A stretch of 14,851 nt of DNA from Candidatus Zipacnadia bacterium (GCA_029821215.1 JALGTV010000038.1:1-14851), one strand, 5' to 3'; positions 1 through 7,704 are shown, numbered from the stretch's first letter. Translations and numbers: made by a program. Notes: a model not told the origin generated them from the letters alone.

Positions 1-2
1 CG

Positions 3-569
3 GTCAAGAGCAGACGAAATTGGCAGACGCTGGTGGCGTGCATGCGCCAGCGGCCAGTAGACGTGGCGATCGCCTACTGGCATGACACTGACTACGCTGG
101 CCATCACCTGCTTTATCGCGAAGATGATATGAGGTGGTTTTATCAGCGCTTTGACCGGTGGCTGGGCCAGGTGCTGGATGAATTTGCGCCCGAGGCGGTG
201 GCGGTTTTTGGTGACCACGGAATGGTGCCTTTTGACCACCCCGAGGCCAAACCACCCATCGCCGAGGAGATAACGATCGGCGGTAGCCGTTTCTGGCGGA
301 CATCGGGAGCCGCCGGGGATGTGTACTTCACCGGTGCCCATCGGCCCCCCAGTGGGCTAATCCTGTGGGGCCGCGGCTTCGGTCAAGGAACTGCGGAGCT
401 GAGAATGGAAGATATGATGCCTACCCTGCTGGCCAAATTAGGCATAAGCATGAACACCTCAAAGATTGATGGCCAGGTGGACTACTCTGTCTTAGGCCCC
501 GCCGGCACCACGAGCCAGGATGAGGAAGTGGTCATAGAAAGATTGCGGGATTTGGGGTATGTGGAGTAG
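3..569 (+). CDS. Alkaline-phosphatase-superfamily phosphodiesterase, C-terminal part
   Basis: Partial gene: the frame is open to the left edge, so the true start and the nucleophile half lie outside. What remains is the C-terminal half of a type I phosphodiesterase / nucleotide pyrophosphatase-like metalloenzyme. Visible metal-binding motifs are DTDYAGHH (bases 84-107), GDHGM (from 210) and TGAHRP (the His at 339-341), matching the D-x-D-x-x-G-H, D-H-G and final-His zinc ligands of the superfamily. EDMMPTLLAKLGI and the ending IERLRDLGYVE are also typical of sulfatase/phosphodiesterase relatives. The family hydrolyses phosphodiesters or phosphomonoesters of nucleotides, lipids or sugars; the substrate cannot be told here. 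It lies just upstream of the phage head genes, where a portal gene is often found, but is separated from them by a terminator, so it may be a phage cargo gene or a flanking host gene. No signal peptide can be judged. Confidence 0.8.
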   Translation, partial: VKSRRNWQTLVACMRQRPVDVAIAYWHDTDYAGHHLLYREDDMRWFYQRFDRWLGQVLDEFAPEAVAVFGDHGMVPFDHPEAKPPIAEEITIGGSRFWRTSGAAGDVYFTGAHRPPSGLILWGRGFGQGTAELRMEDMMPTLLAKLGISMNTSKIDGQVDYSVLGPAGTTSQDEEVVIERLRDLGYVE

Positions 570-622
570 GAGCGCGTAAATAGCGCCCAGACAACAGAGA
601 TTACCGGAGAGTTACTCATTAG

Positions 623-650
623 AGGCCGCAGAGAAATCTGTGGCCTTTTT
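623..650 (+). terminator. Rho-independent terminator
   Basis: AGGCCGCAG (623-631) pairs with CTGTGGCCT (638-646) with one G-T wobble around a short AGAAAT-type loop, and a run of five T (646-650) follows. It closes the phosphodiesterase transcription unit and lies directly upstream of the protease ribosome-binding site. Read on the opposite strand it lacks a T tract, so it looks unidirectional. Confidence 0.8.
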
Positions 651-671
651 GTATGCCAGGGAGGTGAGAAT

Positions 672-1514
672 ATGAACGAGGTTAGTGAGGATAGCAGATT
701 TACCGTGACCGTGCCGCTGGTCAAGGCCTGGCAGGATAAACAGGGGCAGATGTGGTTTGAAGGGGTGGCTTCTTCTACCAGCCTGGACAAGCAGCGGGAA
801 CGGATGACACGCAATGCGATACAAAAGATGCAGCAGTTTGCCGGTATTGACCTGCTGCCCAGCCATAACGCCGGGCTGCTGGAAGAGCTGGGCACGGTGG
901 ACGAATGTTTCGCTGACAATGAAGTGTTCCGGGTCAAAGGGCGGTTAGACGAGACCAGCCCGCGAGCCCAGCGGCTGTTCAAGCGGCTGATGGAAGGCAA
1001 GCAGTATGGGCTAAGTGTAGGTGGCCGGGTGACCGGGGCCTACTGGGACTACGATGAGGAGGCTGGCGGGCGCATCAAGCACATTGATGATGTGGTCCTG
1101 GACCATGTGGCCCTATGTCGGCCCCAGCAAGCGGCCAACCCGGATACTTACCTATCTGTGCTGGCTAAAGCGGCCGAGTCAGTGGCCCGCCAGCAGCCGT
1201 CGCTGTCTGATGAGGAGGATCTCATCAAGCGCTTGGGGCAAGTGGCCCTGGAGGCCTGCCGGCGATTATGGCCGTTCCATAAGACCGAACAGCCGCCATC
1301 ACAGCCTCAGACTGAGCCGGTAGCGGATGCCGAGCTGGAAACGCTGCGCGAGGAGGTAACGACGCTTCGCAAGCAGCTACACGACTTACAGACAAATACC
1401 AACTCCTCTGTTGAGGAGAATACCAAACCACAACCTGGCCAGCGCCAATCATTGGTTGGTCAGCAGCGGCCGGGAAGCGACAATCAATCTAACTTCTGGA
1501 AAGGAGTATTATAG
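672..1514 (+). CDS. Prohead protease with C-terminal scaffold-like coiled coil
   Basis: 280 residues, ATG preceded by a strong Shine-Dalgarno AGGGAGGTGAG (658-668). Residues about 10-160 fit the HK97-type capsid maturation protease (Caudovirus prohead protease, serine type): LLPSHN gives the catalytic His65, GLSVGG gives Ser115, and LDHVALCRP (His145) sits where the third catalytic residue and the conserved (V/L)xxRP motif lie. Residues about 220-245 (ELETLREEVTTLRKQLHDLQ) form a heptad coiled coil, followed by a low-complexity Gln/Asn/Ser-rich tail ending in NFWKGVL. This layout suggests a protease-scaffold fusion: the coiled coil would fill the prohead during assembly and be cleaved away. 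The next gene has no separate N-terminal delta domain, which agrees. The stop codon abuts the capsid gene's ATG, so the two are probably translationally coupled. Confidence 0.9.
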   Translation: MNEVSEDSRFTVTVPLVKAWQDKQGQMWFEGVASSTSLDKQRERMTRNAIQKMQQFAGIDLLPSHNAGLLEELGTVDECFADNEVFRVKGRLDETSPRAQRLFKRLMEGKQYGLSVGGRVTGAYWDYDEEAGGRIKHIDDVVLDHVALCRPQQAANPDTYLSVLAKAAESVARQQPSLSDEEDLIKRLGQVALEACRRLWPFHKTEQPPSQPQTEPVADAELETLREEVTTLRKQLHDLQTNTNSSVEENTKPQPGQRQSLVGQQRPGSDNQSNFWKGVL

Positions 1515-2312
1515 ATGGGTAATGATGAGATGCTGGAAAAGGCAGTTGATACCTCCGACCTGGCGGCCGGAGGCTTGCTCAATACCCAACAAAGCAACAA
1601 GTACATTGACATGGCCGTGGATAGTTCCACTATGATCAAGGAGGCCCGGGTAGTGCGGATGCGGGGGCCGGTGATGGAGCTGGATAAGATCGCCACCACC
1701 GGACGGGTCAGCCAACTTAAGACCGAGGGTGTAGCCCCCGAGTCGCTGGCCGAGCCGGCTTTTGATAAGGTCAATCTCAGCTCCGTGGAGATAATAACTC
1801 CTTTTGAGATTACCTTTGAGGCCCTGGAAGACAGCATTGAGCGCGGTGACTTTGAAGACACCGTCATCTCAGTGATGGCCAAGCAGACGGCCACTGACCT
1901 GGAAGAGTTGGCCCTGTTGGGTGACACCGGGTCCGGTGACTCGTATCTGCAGGGTCTGGATGGCTGGCGGGTGCTGGCCGACGAAAGTCATATAGTGGAC
2001 TTTGAGGGCGCCACTCTGGATAGAGCTGGCCTGTCAGCGATGTACCGAGCCTTGCCTGACGCGTACAAGCGCAATCATAGTGATCTGCGCTTTTACTTCG
2101 CCCCGGCTGCCATCCAGGACTGGAATGACACCTTCGCCGATCGGCCTACCGCCGCCGGCGACGTCGCCCTGACCGGGGGAGCAGCTCCTCCGTATATGGG
2201 TGTGCCGCTTGTGTCGGTACCAGTCATCCCCACCGATCTGGAGGGGATTATGGGCTATGCCAGTGGCCCTAAGCTGTCGCCGTGGCCTACGAAGAAAGTG
2301 ACGCGGTGGTAG
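1515..2312 (+). CDS. Major capsid protein, HK97 fold, C-terminus apparently frameshifted
   Basis: 265 residues, starting immediately after the protease stop with Shine-Dalgarno GGAAAGGAG (1498-1506). It follows the HK97-fold capsid proteins of long-tailed phages: N-arm (LLNTQQSNKYIDM), a strand region around RMRGPVMELDKI, the E-loop/P-domain segment IITPFEITFEALEDSIERGDFEDT, the spine helix MAKQTATDLEELALLGDTGS, the DGW motif, and the A-domain (LRFYFAP, GVPLVSVPVIPTD). The family normally continues past a (L/T)(T/D)(D/N)PKN-type motif for about 50 residues ending in an (E/D)xDAVV strand. Here the reading frame turns into SPWPTKKVTRW and stops, while the expected ending is found one frame back at 2273-2341. 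About 30 residues of the P-domain also appear to be missing. The annotated product may therefore be non-functional, or the sequence may carry a deletion. Confidence 0.87.
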   Translation: MGNDEMLEKAVDTSDLAAGGLLNTQQSNKYIDMAVDSSTMIKEARVVRMRGPVMELDKIATTGRVSQLKTEGVAPESLAEPAFDKVNLSSVEIITPFEITFEALEDSIERGDFEDTVISVMAKQTATDLEELALLGDTGSGDSYLQGLDGWRVLADESHIVDFEGATLDRAGLSAMYRALPDAYKRNHSDLRFYFAPAAIQDWNDTFADRPTAAGDVALTGGAAPPYMGVPLVSVPVIPTDLEGIMGYASGPKLSPWPTKKVTRW

Positions 2313-2341
2313 TGGGAGTTAACCTGGGGCTGACGGCGTAG
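2273..2341 (+). pseudogene. Out-of-frame C-terminal end of the major capsid protein
   Basis: In the -1 frame relative to the capsid gene, the stretch between TAA (2270-2272) and TAG (2339-2341) encodes AYEESDAVVVGVNLGL, preceded by an AVAV strand. This is a typical last beta strand of HK97-fold capsid proteins ((E/D)xDAVV followed by a short tail). It has no start codon or ribosome-binding site of its own. I read it as the displaced end of the upstream capsid gene after a deletion near 2268-2275, or as a sequence error there. No canonical X-XXY-YYZ slippery site is visible at the junction. Confidence 0.65.
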
Positions 2342-2360
2342 TAGCACGGAGAAGAGTAAG

Positions 2361-2392
2361 AGGGGAACCCCGGCAAAACAGCGGGTTCCCCT
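2361..2392 (+). terminator. Perfect hairpin after the capsid gene, terminator-like without a T tract
   Basis: AGGGGAACCC (2361-2370) is the exact reverse complement of GGGTTCCCCT (2383-2392), with a 12-base loop. It lies 20 bases after the displaced capsid stop. No T run follows, so it is either a weak or Rho-assisted terminator, an attenuator between the highly expressed capsid gene and the glycosyltransferase, or an mRNA-stabilising end. Confidence 0.6.
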
Positions 2393-2406
2393 CATTGCCT
2401 CGTCTG

Positions 2407-3585
2407 ATGGCATACAGGGCCGGCCTCTCAGTGACTATGGAAGCGATACTGCGCCAGGGCAAGAGTCTACATCTGGCCACCACCGGCCTGACTTTGCACC
2501 ACAATCAACCTCAGCGGCTGGAGAGTGTAGCCCAGTACATATATCTGGCGGCCGCGCACGCCGAGGCAGTGCAACTGTCTCCGCTGCCAGTGCTGCAGAC
2601 AGTGAGCAAGGACGGCAAGCGGCAGCAAGCCGAGCCCTGGCAGGTTGCTGACTGGCAGGCGGCGGGCTGGCGTTTGTGTGAGACTGAGGAACTTTTGGAG
2701 CCGGGGGCCCAGGTGCTGGTAATTCGCAATATGGGTCTGGGGGATGTGTTGATGCTTACCCCGGCGCTGCATGCGCTTAGTGTGCAGCGAGGCGTCCGCG
2801 TGCATCTGGCTACCTATGCTCAATATCTGCCGCTGGTCTGGGGCTTGGACTGGATTGCCGGTGCCTATGCTCTGGGCACTGATTATGGCCCCCAGCGGTT
2901 TGCAGCCATAGTTGATTTGAACTGGGCGGTAGAATGGGGCGATGAAGTTAAGGATGTACCGCGGGCGGATATTTTTGCCCGTTATCTAAGAGTGAAGTTG
3001 ACCCGGCGGCGGCCCTATTACCGGGTAGCCCCAGAAGAGCACCGTTGGGCCAGAAAGCAACTAAGAATGCTGGAGCGGCCCATCGTGGGAATTCAGACCC
3101 ATGCCAGTTGTCCCCAACGCAGCTATCCGCCCGGGCACGTCTTACGGCTGATGGAGCTTCTACAGGCCGATGGGTACAGGGTAGCGGCTATGGGAGAACG
3201 AGACATCGGTCAGATGCCAGTCGGGGTATGCGACATGACGGGGGTCGTCAGCCTGCGCCAGGCGGCAGCGCTAATCCAACAGATGGATGGGATGATCTGT
3301 CCCGACAGTGGCTTGCTGCACCTATCGGTGGCAGTCGGCACGCCGACCGTGGGCTTGTTTGGACCGATACCGCCCCGGTTGCGGATAGCTGGCTATCCGC
3401 GCTGTGTAGGGCTTTCGGGGGCGGAAGCAGCCGGCTGTGTACCCTGCTTTGATATAGGAGCCGCCCGCTGCGCTACCTACCGATGTATGCAGGCATTGTC
3501 CCCACAAGTGGTAGCCGAGGCGACCAAGAGGCTGATGGTGGAAAAGCAATTGAGTATTCGAGGAGCGTGTAAGTGGCATGCATAA
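2407..3585 (+). CDS. GT9-family (heptosyltransferase-like) glycosyltransferase with N-terminal extension
   Basis: ADP-heptose:LPS heptosyltransferase-like protein of glycosyltransferase family 9, GT-B fold. Counting from a possible TTG at 2395, RNMGLGDVLMLTPAL lies near residue 110 (N-terminal Rossmann, GxGDxLxxTPAL motif), PDSGLLHL near 303 (sugar-nucleotide-binding half), and TVGLFGP near 318. The C-terminal cysteines 348, 351, 359 and 364 (CVPC...CATYRC) match a conserved GT9 pattern. About 95 residues precede the catalytic domain, including LATTGLTLHHNQP, and are not a standard part of GT9. The start is uncertain: TTG 2395, ATG 2407 and ATG 2437 are all in frame and none has a clear Shine-Dalgarno. 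The gene sits between capsid and connector genes and overlaps the next gene by 8 bases. It may glycosylate virion proteins or alter host surface glycans; which one is inference. Confidence 0.87.
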   Translation: MAYRAGLSVTMEAILRQGKSLHLATTGLTLHHNQPQRLESVAQYIYLAAAHAEAVQLSPLPVLQTVSKDGKRQQAEPWQVADWQAAGWRLCETEELLEPGAQVLVIRNMGLGDVLMLTPALHALSVQRGVRVHLATYAQYLPLVWGLDWIAGAYALGTDYGPQRFAAIVDLNWAVEWGDEVKDVPRADIFARYLRVKLTRRRPYYRVAPEEHRWARKQLRMLERPIVGIQTHASCPQRSYPPGHVLRLMELLQADGYRVAAMGERDIGQMPVGVCDMTGVVSLRQAAALIQQMDGMICPDSGLLHLSVAVGTPTVGLFGPIPPRLRIAGYPRCVGLSGAEAAGCVPCFDIGAARCATYRCMQALSPQVVAEATKRLMVEKQLSIRGACKWHA

Positions 3586-6500
3586 GCGATACTTGTGGAT
3601 AGACCGGCGTGGTGCCGACATATACTGGCCTGCAGTTGGCAATGTAGACATATCGGCCACTGGCCAGGGAACCATTGCTTACTGGGTGATTAGTCAACCA
3701 GTGATTGGTGGATTAGCCTGGGATGAGCAGAAGCTGTGGCGCATATGGGTAGATAGTTCTAACTATGTGGCTAGCTGGTATGCCCGTAGTGCTATCGTTA
3801 GTAGCGGCGGAACTACTTATAATTATTGGACTGATGACATTGACCGCGATAAGAGGACCAATGGCTGGGAGTTCCAGGTTACCACTTGGGATTTCAATAC
3901 TGGGGTCTTAAAGAGTTACTACAACGATGCGGTGCCAGTTAATGATCCATTGACTGGTGTACCCGCCCCGCAAGGTACTGCTGCCCGGATATACTTAGGC
4001 CCCACCTACGGTGACACGCCCAATGAGTACAAGTTCAATCTGCAGTTTTACATATTGGGTATCTGGGATGAAGAGATGTCTGAAAGCCAGATTTCGGCTT
4101 TGTATGCCCAGGGGCATCTACATCGCTTCCAGCAGGCTGACGGTCCGGGGAATTTGACACTGTTGCTGGTATTTGACAATGGACTGGACGCCGATATCGC
4201 GGCCGGAGATGGGAGTTGGGCGCAGGCCGATGGCTGTAGCAGCGATCGGTTTTGCTTGCTGGACGATGGCATCCGCGAGCTGGGGCGGGCCAGCTATCCG
4301 CTGGGCGTACCTCGCCATGACCTTAGTGAGGGTGACCGCAAGCCACTTAATGCAGTTTGTCCGCTGCTCTTAGAATTTGAGTCACAGCGAGATGCCACTT
4401 CTGACATCAATGAAACCAACTATTCTCGGTTGATTCTGGATGGCTACGACAGCGATAGAGATGCAGGAGCGAGATTCCCTACTATACCCCAGCCGGGAAC
4501 CTATCGCCAGCTTATTCACATACCCGATGACAGTGACTATACTCCCCCTAATGGTTATGAGATGGGTATTGGGCCGATAGCCTACAAATTCTATCACGGA
4601 GCCTCCAGTGGAGTATTTGATGGCCTGGGTAGTGGGCGGCAGTTTAAGGTGGTTGCTGATGGCGGCAATACCGCCAGCAGTTTCAAGACGGATATCTCCA
4701 GTAACGGTGGCTGGCCTGATGAAGACGATTATTGGGTAGGGGCACGGTTGACCTTCTTCACCGGCAACTGCACCGGCCGTAGTCTGTACGTGACGGCTTA
4801 TAATTCGGCCACTAAGTTTATCACTGTGGAGACAGGTTTTCCTGCCGTTCCCAGTACTGGTAGCAGTGGGTTGGTTAACTTCTATCCGCGGGTATTTGGT
4901 CAGAACTATGACACTGGGGTGCTTGAACCTTGCTATGCAATGGAAGCTAACCTTTGGGCCCATCATGATGACTCCAAGCACTTTGTAGAACTTGAATGGC
5001 AGCAACCGCCTGGTTTTGATAAGAATAACAATGGCGTGCCTCTACTCCGCTATGAGCGGGGCCGGAGTGTCAAAATGCCCGGCTCGTCGCGATACTATAC
5101 GTGCCCAGGCGCTGGAGCCTGCTATGGCAAGTGGAATGGCGATGACGGCTATTATGGCGAGCCCGGTGGCACCAATCTGGAGATTTGGCTGCGCCAGATA
5201 GAGATGGATGCGCCCCAACGCTATCAGATTCTGCGCAAAGACGCTCGGGGACGGGGACCAGCTCTGGCAGATAACTTTACGGTGCTAACCCGGAACCGGG
5301 GTGGTGGTGCGGGGAACTCGGTAAAAGTATGGCAGCAGCAGGATTTGACCCTCAGTATCCAGCGGCCCACCAAAATTGATTGGTCAGATGCCAAGAGTGA
5401 TCTGCAGCAGGCAGGCACCTGGCGCGAGACTGTATCTTATCCTCCCTTCCCCGTGGAGTACGACGAGGCCAATGAAGTTATTACAGTAGTCCTAATCGGG
5501 GCCGACTCGGGGGGAACCGGGTGGGTGGGATATGTTCAAGGGCAGTGGGATGAGCAGACAGGAAGAATCAGTTGGGAGGATGAACCGGCGCCCAGTGGTA
5601 AATCTAATCCATTCCTGCAAACCTCACAGTTGCGAGGCGGAAGATATCAAGATTCGCCGAGTACTGTTATCGGACAGAATGGTATCTTCATTTTGCCGGC
5701 GACCGATGGTACCTGGTCACTAATCTACAGCGCCGCCCCTGATGGTATGGATGGGACGCGGACCTATGCCCTGCACGGTGCGCCCGATCGGTGGTCATTT
5801 GATGAAACCGTCCATGACGGGTTGTTCCTGCCCGGTGAGGGTGGCGTTGACATGCATAATCCCATCACTGGTCATGGGATTACACCCTGGGCCAATACCG
5901 ATATCTTTGGGCCAATATTGTTTAATCCCTATGCCGAGGATACCAGTCGCCGCTACTTAGCACTCATTCGCGCTAAGACTATCTTCAATGAATGTCGTTA
6001 CTACTCCACCGACCTGCGGCCAGTGGTAGCATACGCCGGGACTGACATACGGTCACTATCGCCGCTGCCTCATGGTAACAGTATTACCCCCATAGTTTCG
6101 CATATTGCTCATACGCTGGGTGGCCTGATATTGGGCCAGGAAGACTCTATTGGGCTACTAATTGACGGTTCCGGTGGAGCTACCAGTGGTCTTGGTCTTT
6201 ATACTTCTGAGGATGGCGTACATTTTCAGGAGCTTTTCCCAACTTCCAACAATGAAGAGGCATTTATTCCTCCGGACTCATACCCCCGTCATGCGCTTCA
6301 GCCGGGCGGTGCTTTTCGGCTGGGAGACAAACGCATCTACTACTATTATGCCCGGGGCACCAATGATTTCAGCTATGGGTGGATTCGCTACAATGGCGAG
6401 AGCTATTATGCACTCAGCGAAAGCCAGACAGCCGGCTTGCTGGAGACACCTATCTTAGAGAAGCCTCCGGCTGGGTGGCAGAACCTATATCTAAACTTTG

Positions 6501-7054
6501 AACTAAATGAGGGGCAGTTAAGCGTAGAGATTATTGATCCGCAGACCGAGTTGCCGGTAGCTGGCTATAGCTCTGAGGATTGTGATGATCTAACCTCAGG
6601 TGTTGAAGAGAAGGTCACCTGGCAGGCAGCCAGCCTTTCGGAATTGACTAATGACTGGCTCCGATTGCGCTTTCACTTCAGCCGCAACGGGGCCGAGGAT
6701 AGTTCGCCGCAATTGTACGCGTGGCAGATGAAGCCAGCAGTAATCTACTCGCCATCGGCTTCTGACCTGCGAGTGGAAGGGGAAGTCAATCCCACTAATG
6801 TGTTGGATACCACTCCCACCTTCTCCTGGACTTATCAGCATCCTCAGGATAGCGGCCAGAGTGCTTATCAGATTATCGTCGCTTCTTCTCCTGAGCTGTT
6901 GGCAGAGAATACTGGCGACTTGTGGGACAGTGGAATAGTCCTTAGCAGTCAGACTGCCGCCACCTATGCCGGCACGACCCTTGAGGATTACTCAACTTAT
7001 TTCTGGAAGGTACGCGTGCGCAGCTCCGAAGGAGTGTGGTCTGAACAATGGTAG
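3578..7054 (+). CDS. Large LamG / propeller-like / FN3-like virion surface protein
   Basis: 1158 residues, ATG with AGGAG at 3561-3565 (spacing 12), overlapping the glycosyltransferase stop by 8 bases. Residues about 15-180 resemble a LamG/concanavalin A-like jelly roll (TIAYWV..., ending in FYILGIWDEEMSESQISALYAQG). Residues about 340-440 resemble a small beta domain frequent in phage proteins (DDYWVGARLTFFTG ... FPAVPSTGS). Residues about 690-960 look like a sialidase- or GH43-type propeller, with an Asp-box-like SEDGVHF near 877. Residues about 1065-1158 are fibronectin-III-like (PTFSWTYQHP, SAYQIIVASS, YFWKVRVRSSEGVWS), similar to rhamnosidase-associated FN3 modules. No signal peptide is evident. 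The composition suggests a carbohydrate-binding head fibre or tail-associated adhesin. Catalytic residues cannot be assigned, so enzyme activity is not claimed. Its position between capsid and connector genes is unusual. Confidence 0.75.
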   Translation: MHKRYLWIDRRGADIYWPAVGNVDISATGQGTIAYWVISQPVIGGLAWDEQKLWRIWVDSSNYVASWYARSAIVSSGGTTYNYWTDDIDRDKRTNGWEFQVTTWDFNTGVLKSYYNDAVPVNDPLTGVPAPQGTAARIYLGPTYGDTPNEYKFNLQFYILGIWDEEMSESQISALYAQGHLHRFQQADGPGNLTLLLVFDNGLDADIAAGDGSWAQADGCSSDRFCLLDDGIRELGRASYPLGVPRHDLSEGDRKPLNAVCPLLLEFESQRDATSDINETNYSRLILDGYDSDRDAGARFPTIPQPGTYRQLIHIPDDSDYTPPNGYEMGIGPIAYKFYHGASSGVFDGLGSGRQFKVVADGGNTASSFKTDISSNGGWPDEDDYWVGARLTFFTGNCTGRSLYVTAYNSATKFITVETGFPAVPSTGSSGLVNFYPRVFGQNYDTGVLEPCYAMEANLWAHHDDSKHFVELEWQQPPGFDKNNNGVPLLRYERGRSVKMPGSSRYYTCPGAGACYGKWNGDDGYYGEPGGTNLEIWLRQIEMDAPQRYQILRKDARGRGPALADNFTVLTRNRGGGAGNSVKVWQQQDLTLSIQRPTKIDWSDAKSDLQQAGTWRETVSYPPFPVEYDEANEVITVVLIGADSGGTGWVGYVQGQWDEQTGRISWEDEPAPSGKSNPFLQTSQLRGGRYQDSPSTVIGQNGIFILPATDGTWSLIYSAAPDGMDGTRTYALHGAPDRWSFDETVHDGLFLPGEGGVDMHNPITGHGITPWANTDIFGPILFNPYAEDTSRRYLALIRAKTIFNECRYYSTDLRPVVAYAGTDIRSLSPLPHGNSITPIVSHIAHTLGGLILGQEDSIGLLIDGSGGATSGLGLYTSEDGVHFQELFPTSNNEEAFIPPDSYPRHALQPGGAFRLGDKRIYYYYARGTNDFSYGWIRYNGESYYALSESQTAGLLETPILEKPPAGWQNLYLNFELNEGQLSVEIIDPQTELPVAGYSSEDCDDLTSGVEEKVTWQAASLSELTNDWLRLRFHFSRNGAEDSSPQLYAWQMKPAVIYSPSASDLRVEGEVNPTNVLDTTPTFSWTYQHPQDSGQSAYQIIVASSPELLAENTGDLWDSGIVLSSQTAATYAGTTLEDYSTYFWKVRVRSSEGVWSEQW

Positions 7055-7704
7055 CCTCAGCAGTTTTTAGCACCGGTAGTCTTACCTCGTATTGTACGGT
7101 TCAGCAGGTGCAGGCTTTGCTGGTTGGTTACGACCTATCACGGATCGGCAACGAAGAGGCAATCACTGAGCGTATCCAACAACTATTGAGCCTCACTCGT
7201 CAGGCGGTGGATAAAGCGGCCGGGCGTGATTTCCTCTGGCATGCCGACGAGACGATAATCGTGGACGGCTCGGGGACGGATCGGCTCTCATTATCGCCCC
7301 AGGGCGTGGTGCCCATTGATCTCGTACAGGAGATACAGATAGACGGCCGCAGCGTCCCGGCGGCTGACTATGTGGTCTATGGCGAGATGGGTGAGATTCG
7401 TCTCAAGCCGTCGGCCAGTATCGGCAGTTGTTTCCCGGCGGGTCAGCAGAATATCACCCTGACCCTGGATTGGGGCTATGCGCAAGTGCCGGCAGATGTA
7501 GCCATGGCCCAGGCTAAACTCACCGCTGCCCAGCTTCTCTCAGAGGCGGCCGGTGAGACGGCCACGGCGGCGATGCTGCGGGTGGGAGACTATGCTGTGC
7601 GCTATGTGCCCGAGGGCCAGTACGGCGCAGTGATTCAGCGGCAAATGCAGGAAGCGCACGAGGCCCTGCGGCCCTATCGGGGCCTGGGGATGGCGGCAGT
7701 GTAA
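7048..7704 (+). CDS. Head-tail connector (adaptor) protein
   Basis: 218 residues; the ATG lies inside the end of the preceding gene (7-base overlap), with AAGGAG at 7029-7034 and a rather long spacing of 13. It matches the gp6-like / phage QLRG-type adaptor family: N-terminal helical repeats (TVQQVQALL, ITERIQQLLSLTRQAVDKAAGRDF), a central beta part (ETIIVDGSGTDRLSLSPQGVVPIDLVQEIQIDG ordering), LDWGYAQVPADVAMAQAKLTAAQLL, and a final VGDYAVRY ... EALRPYRGLGM. In the virion this protein forms the ring between portal and stopper. It is followed 51 bases later by the head-closure gene, as in many siphophages. Confidence 0.82.
   Translation: MVASAVFSTGSLTSYCTVQQVQALLVGYDLSRIGNEEAITERIQQLLSLTRQAVDKAAGRDFLWHADETIIVDGSGTDRLSLSPQGVVPIDLVQEIQIDGRSVPAADYVVYGEMGEIRLKPSASIGSCFPAGQQNITLTLDWGYAQVPADVAMAQAKLTAAQLLSEAAGETATAAMLRVGDYAVRYVPEGQYGAVIQRQMQEAHEALRPYRGLGMAAV

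Noticed and set aside
482..1000. 172-residue open frame on the minus strand
   Set aside because: It runs antisense through the phosphodiesterase end, the terminator and the protease catalytic region; the plus-strand proteins are well supported.
2265..2280. Programmed frameshift in the capsid gene
   Set aside because: No X-XXY-YYZ heptamer is present in the 0-frame, and the protein would still miss about 30 residues, so a deletion or sequence error is the simpler reading.
4382..5005. 207-residue open frame on the minus strand
   Set aside because: It is an antisense shadow of the large LamG-type gene, whose own domain pattern is continuous there.
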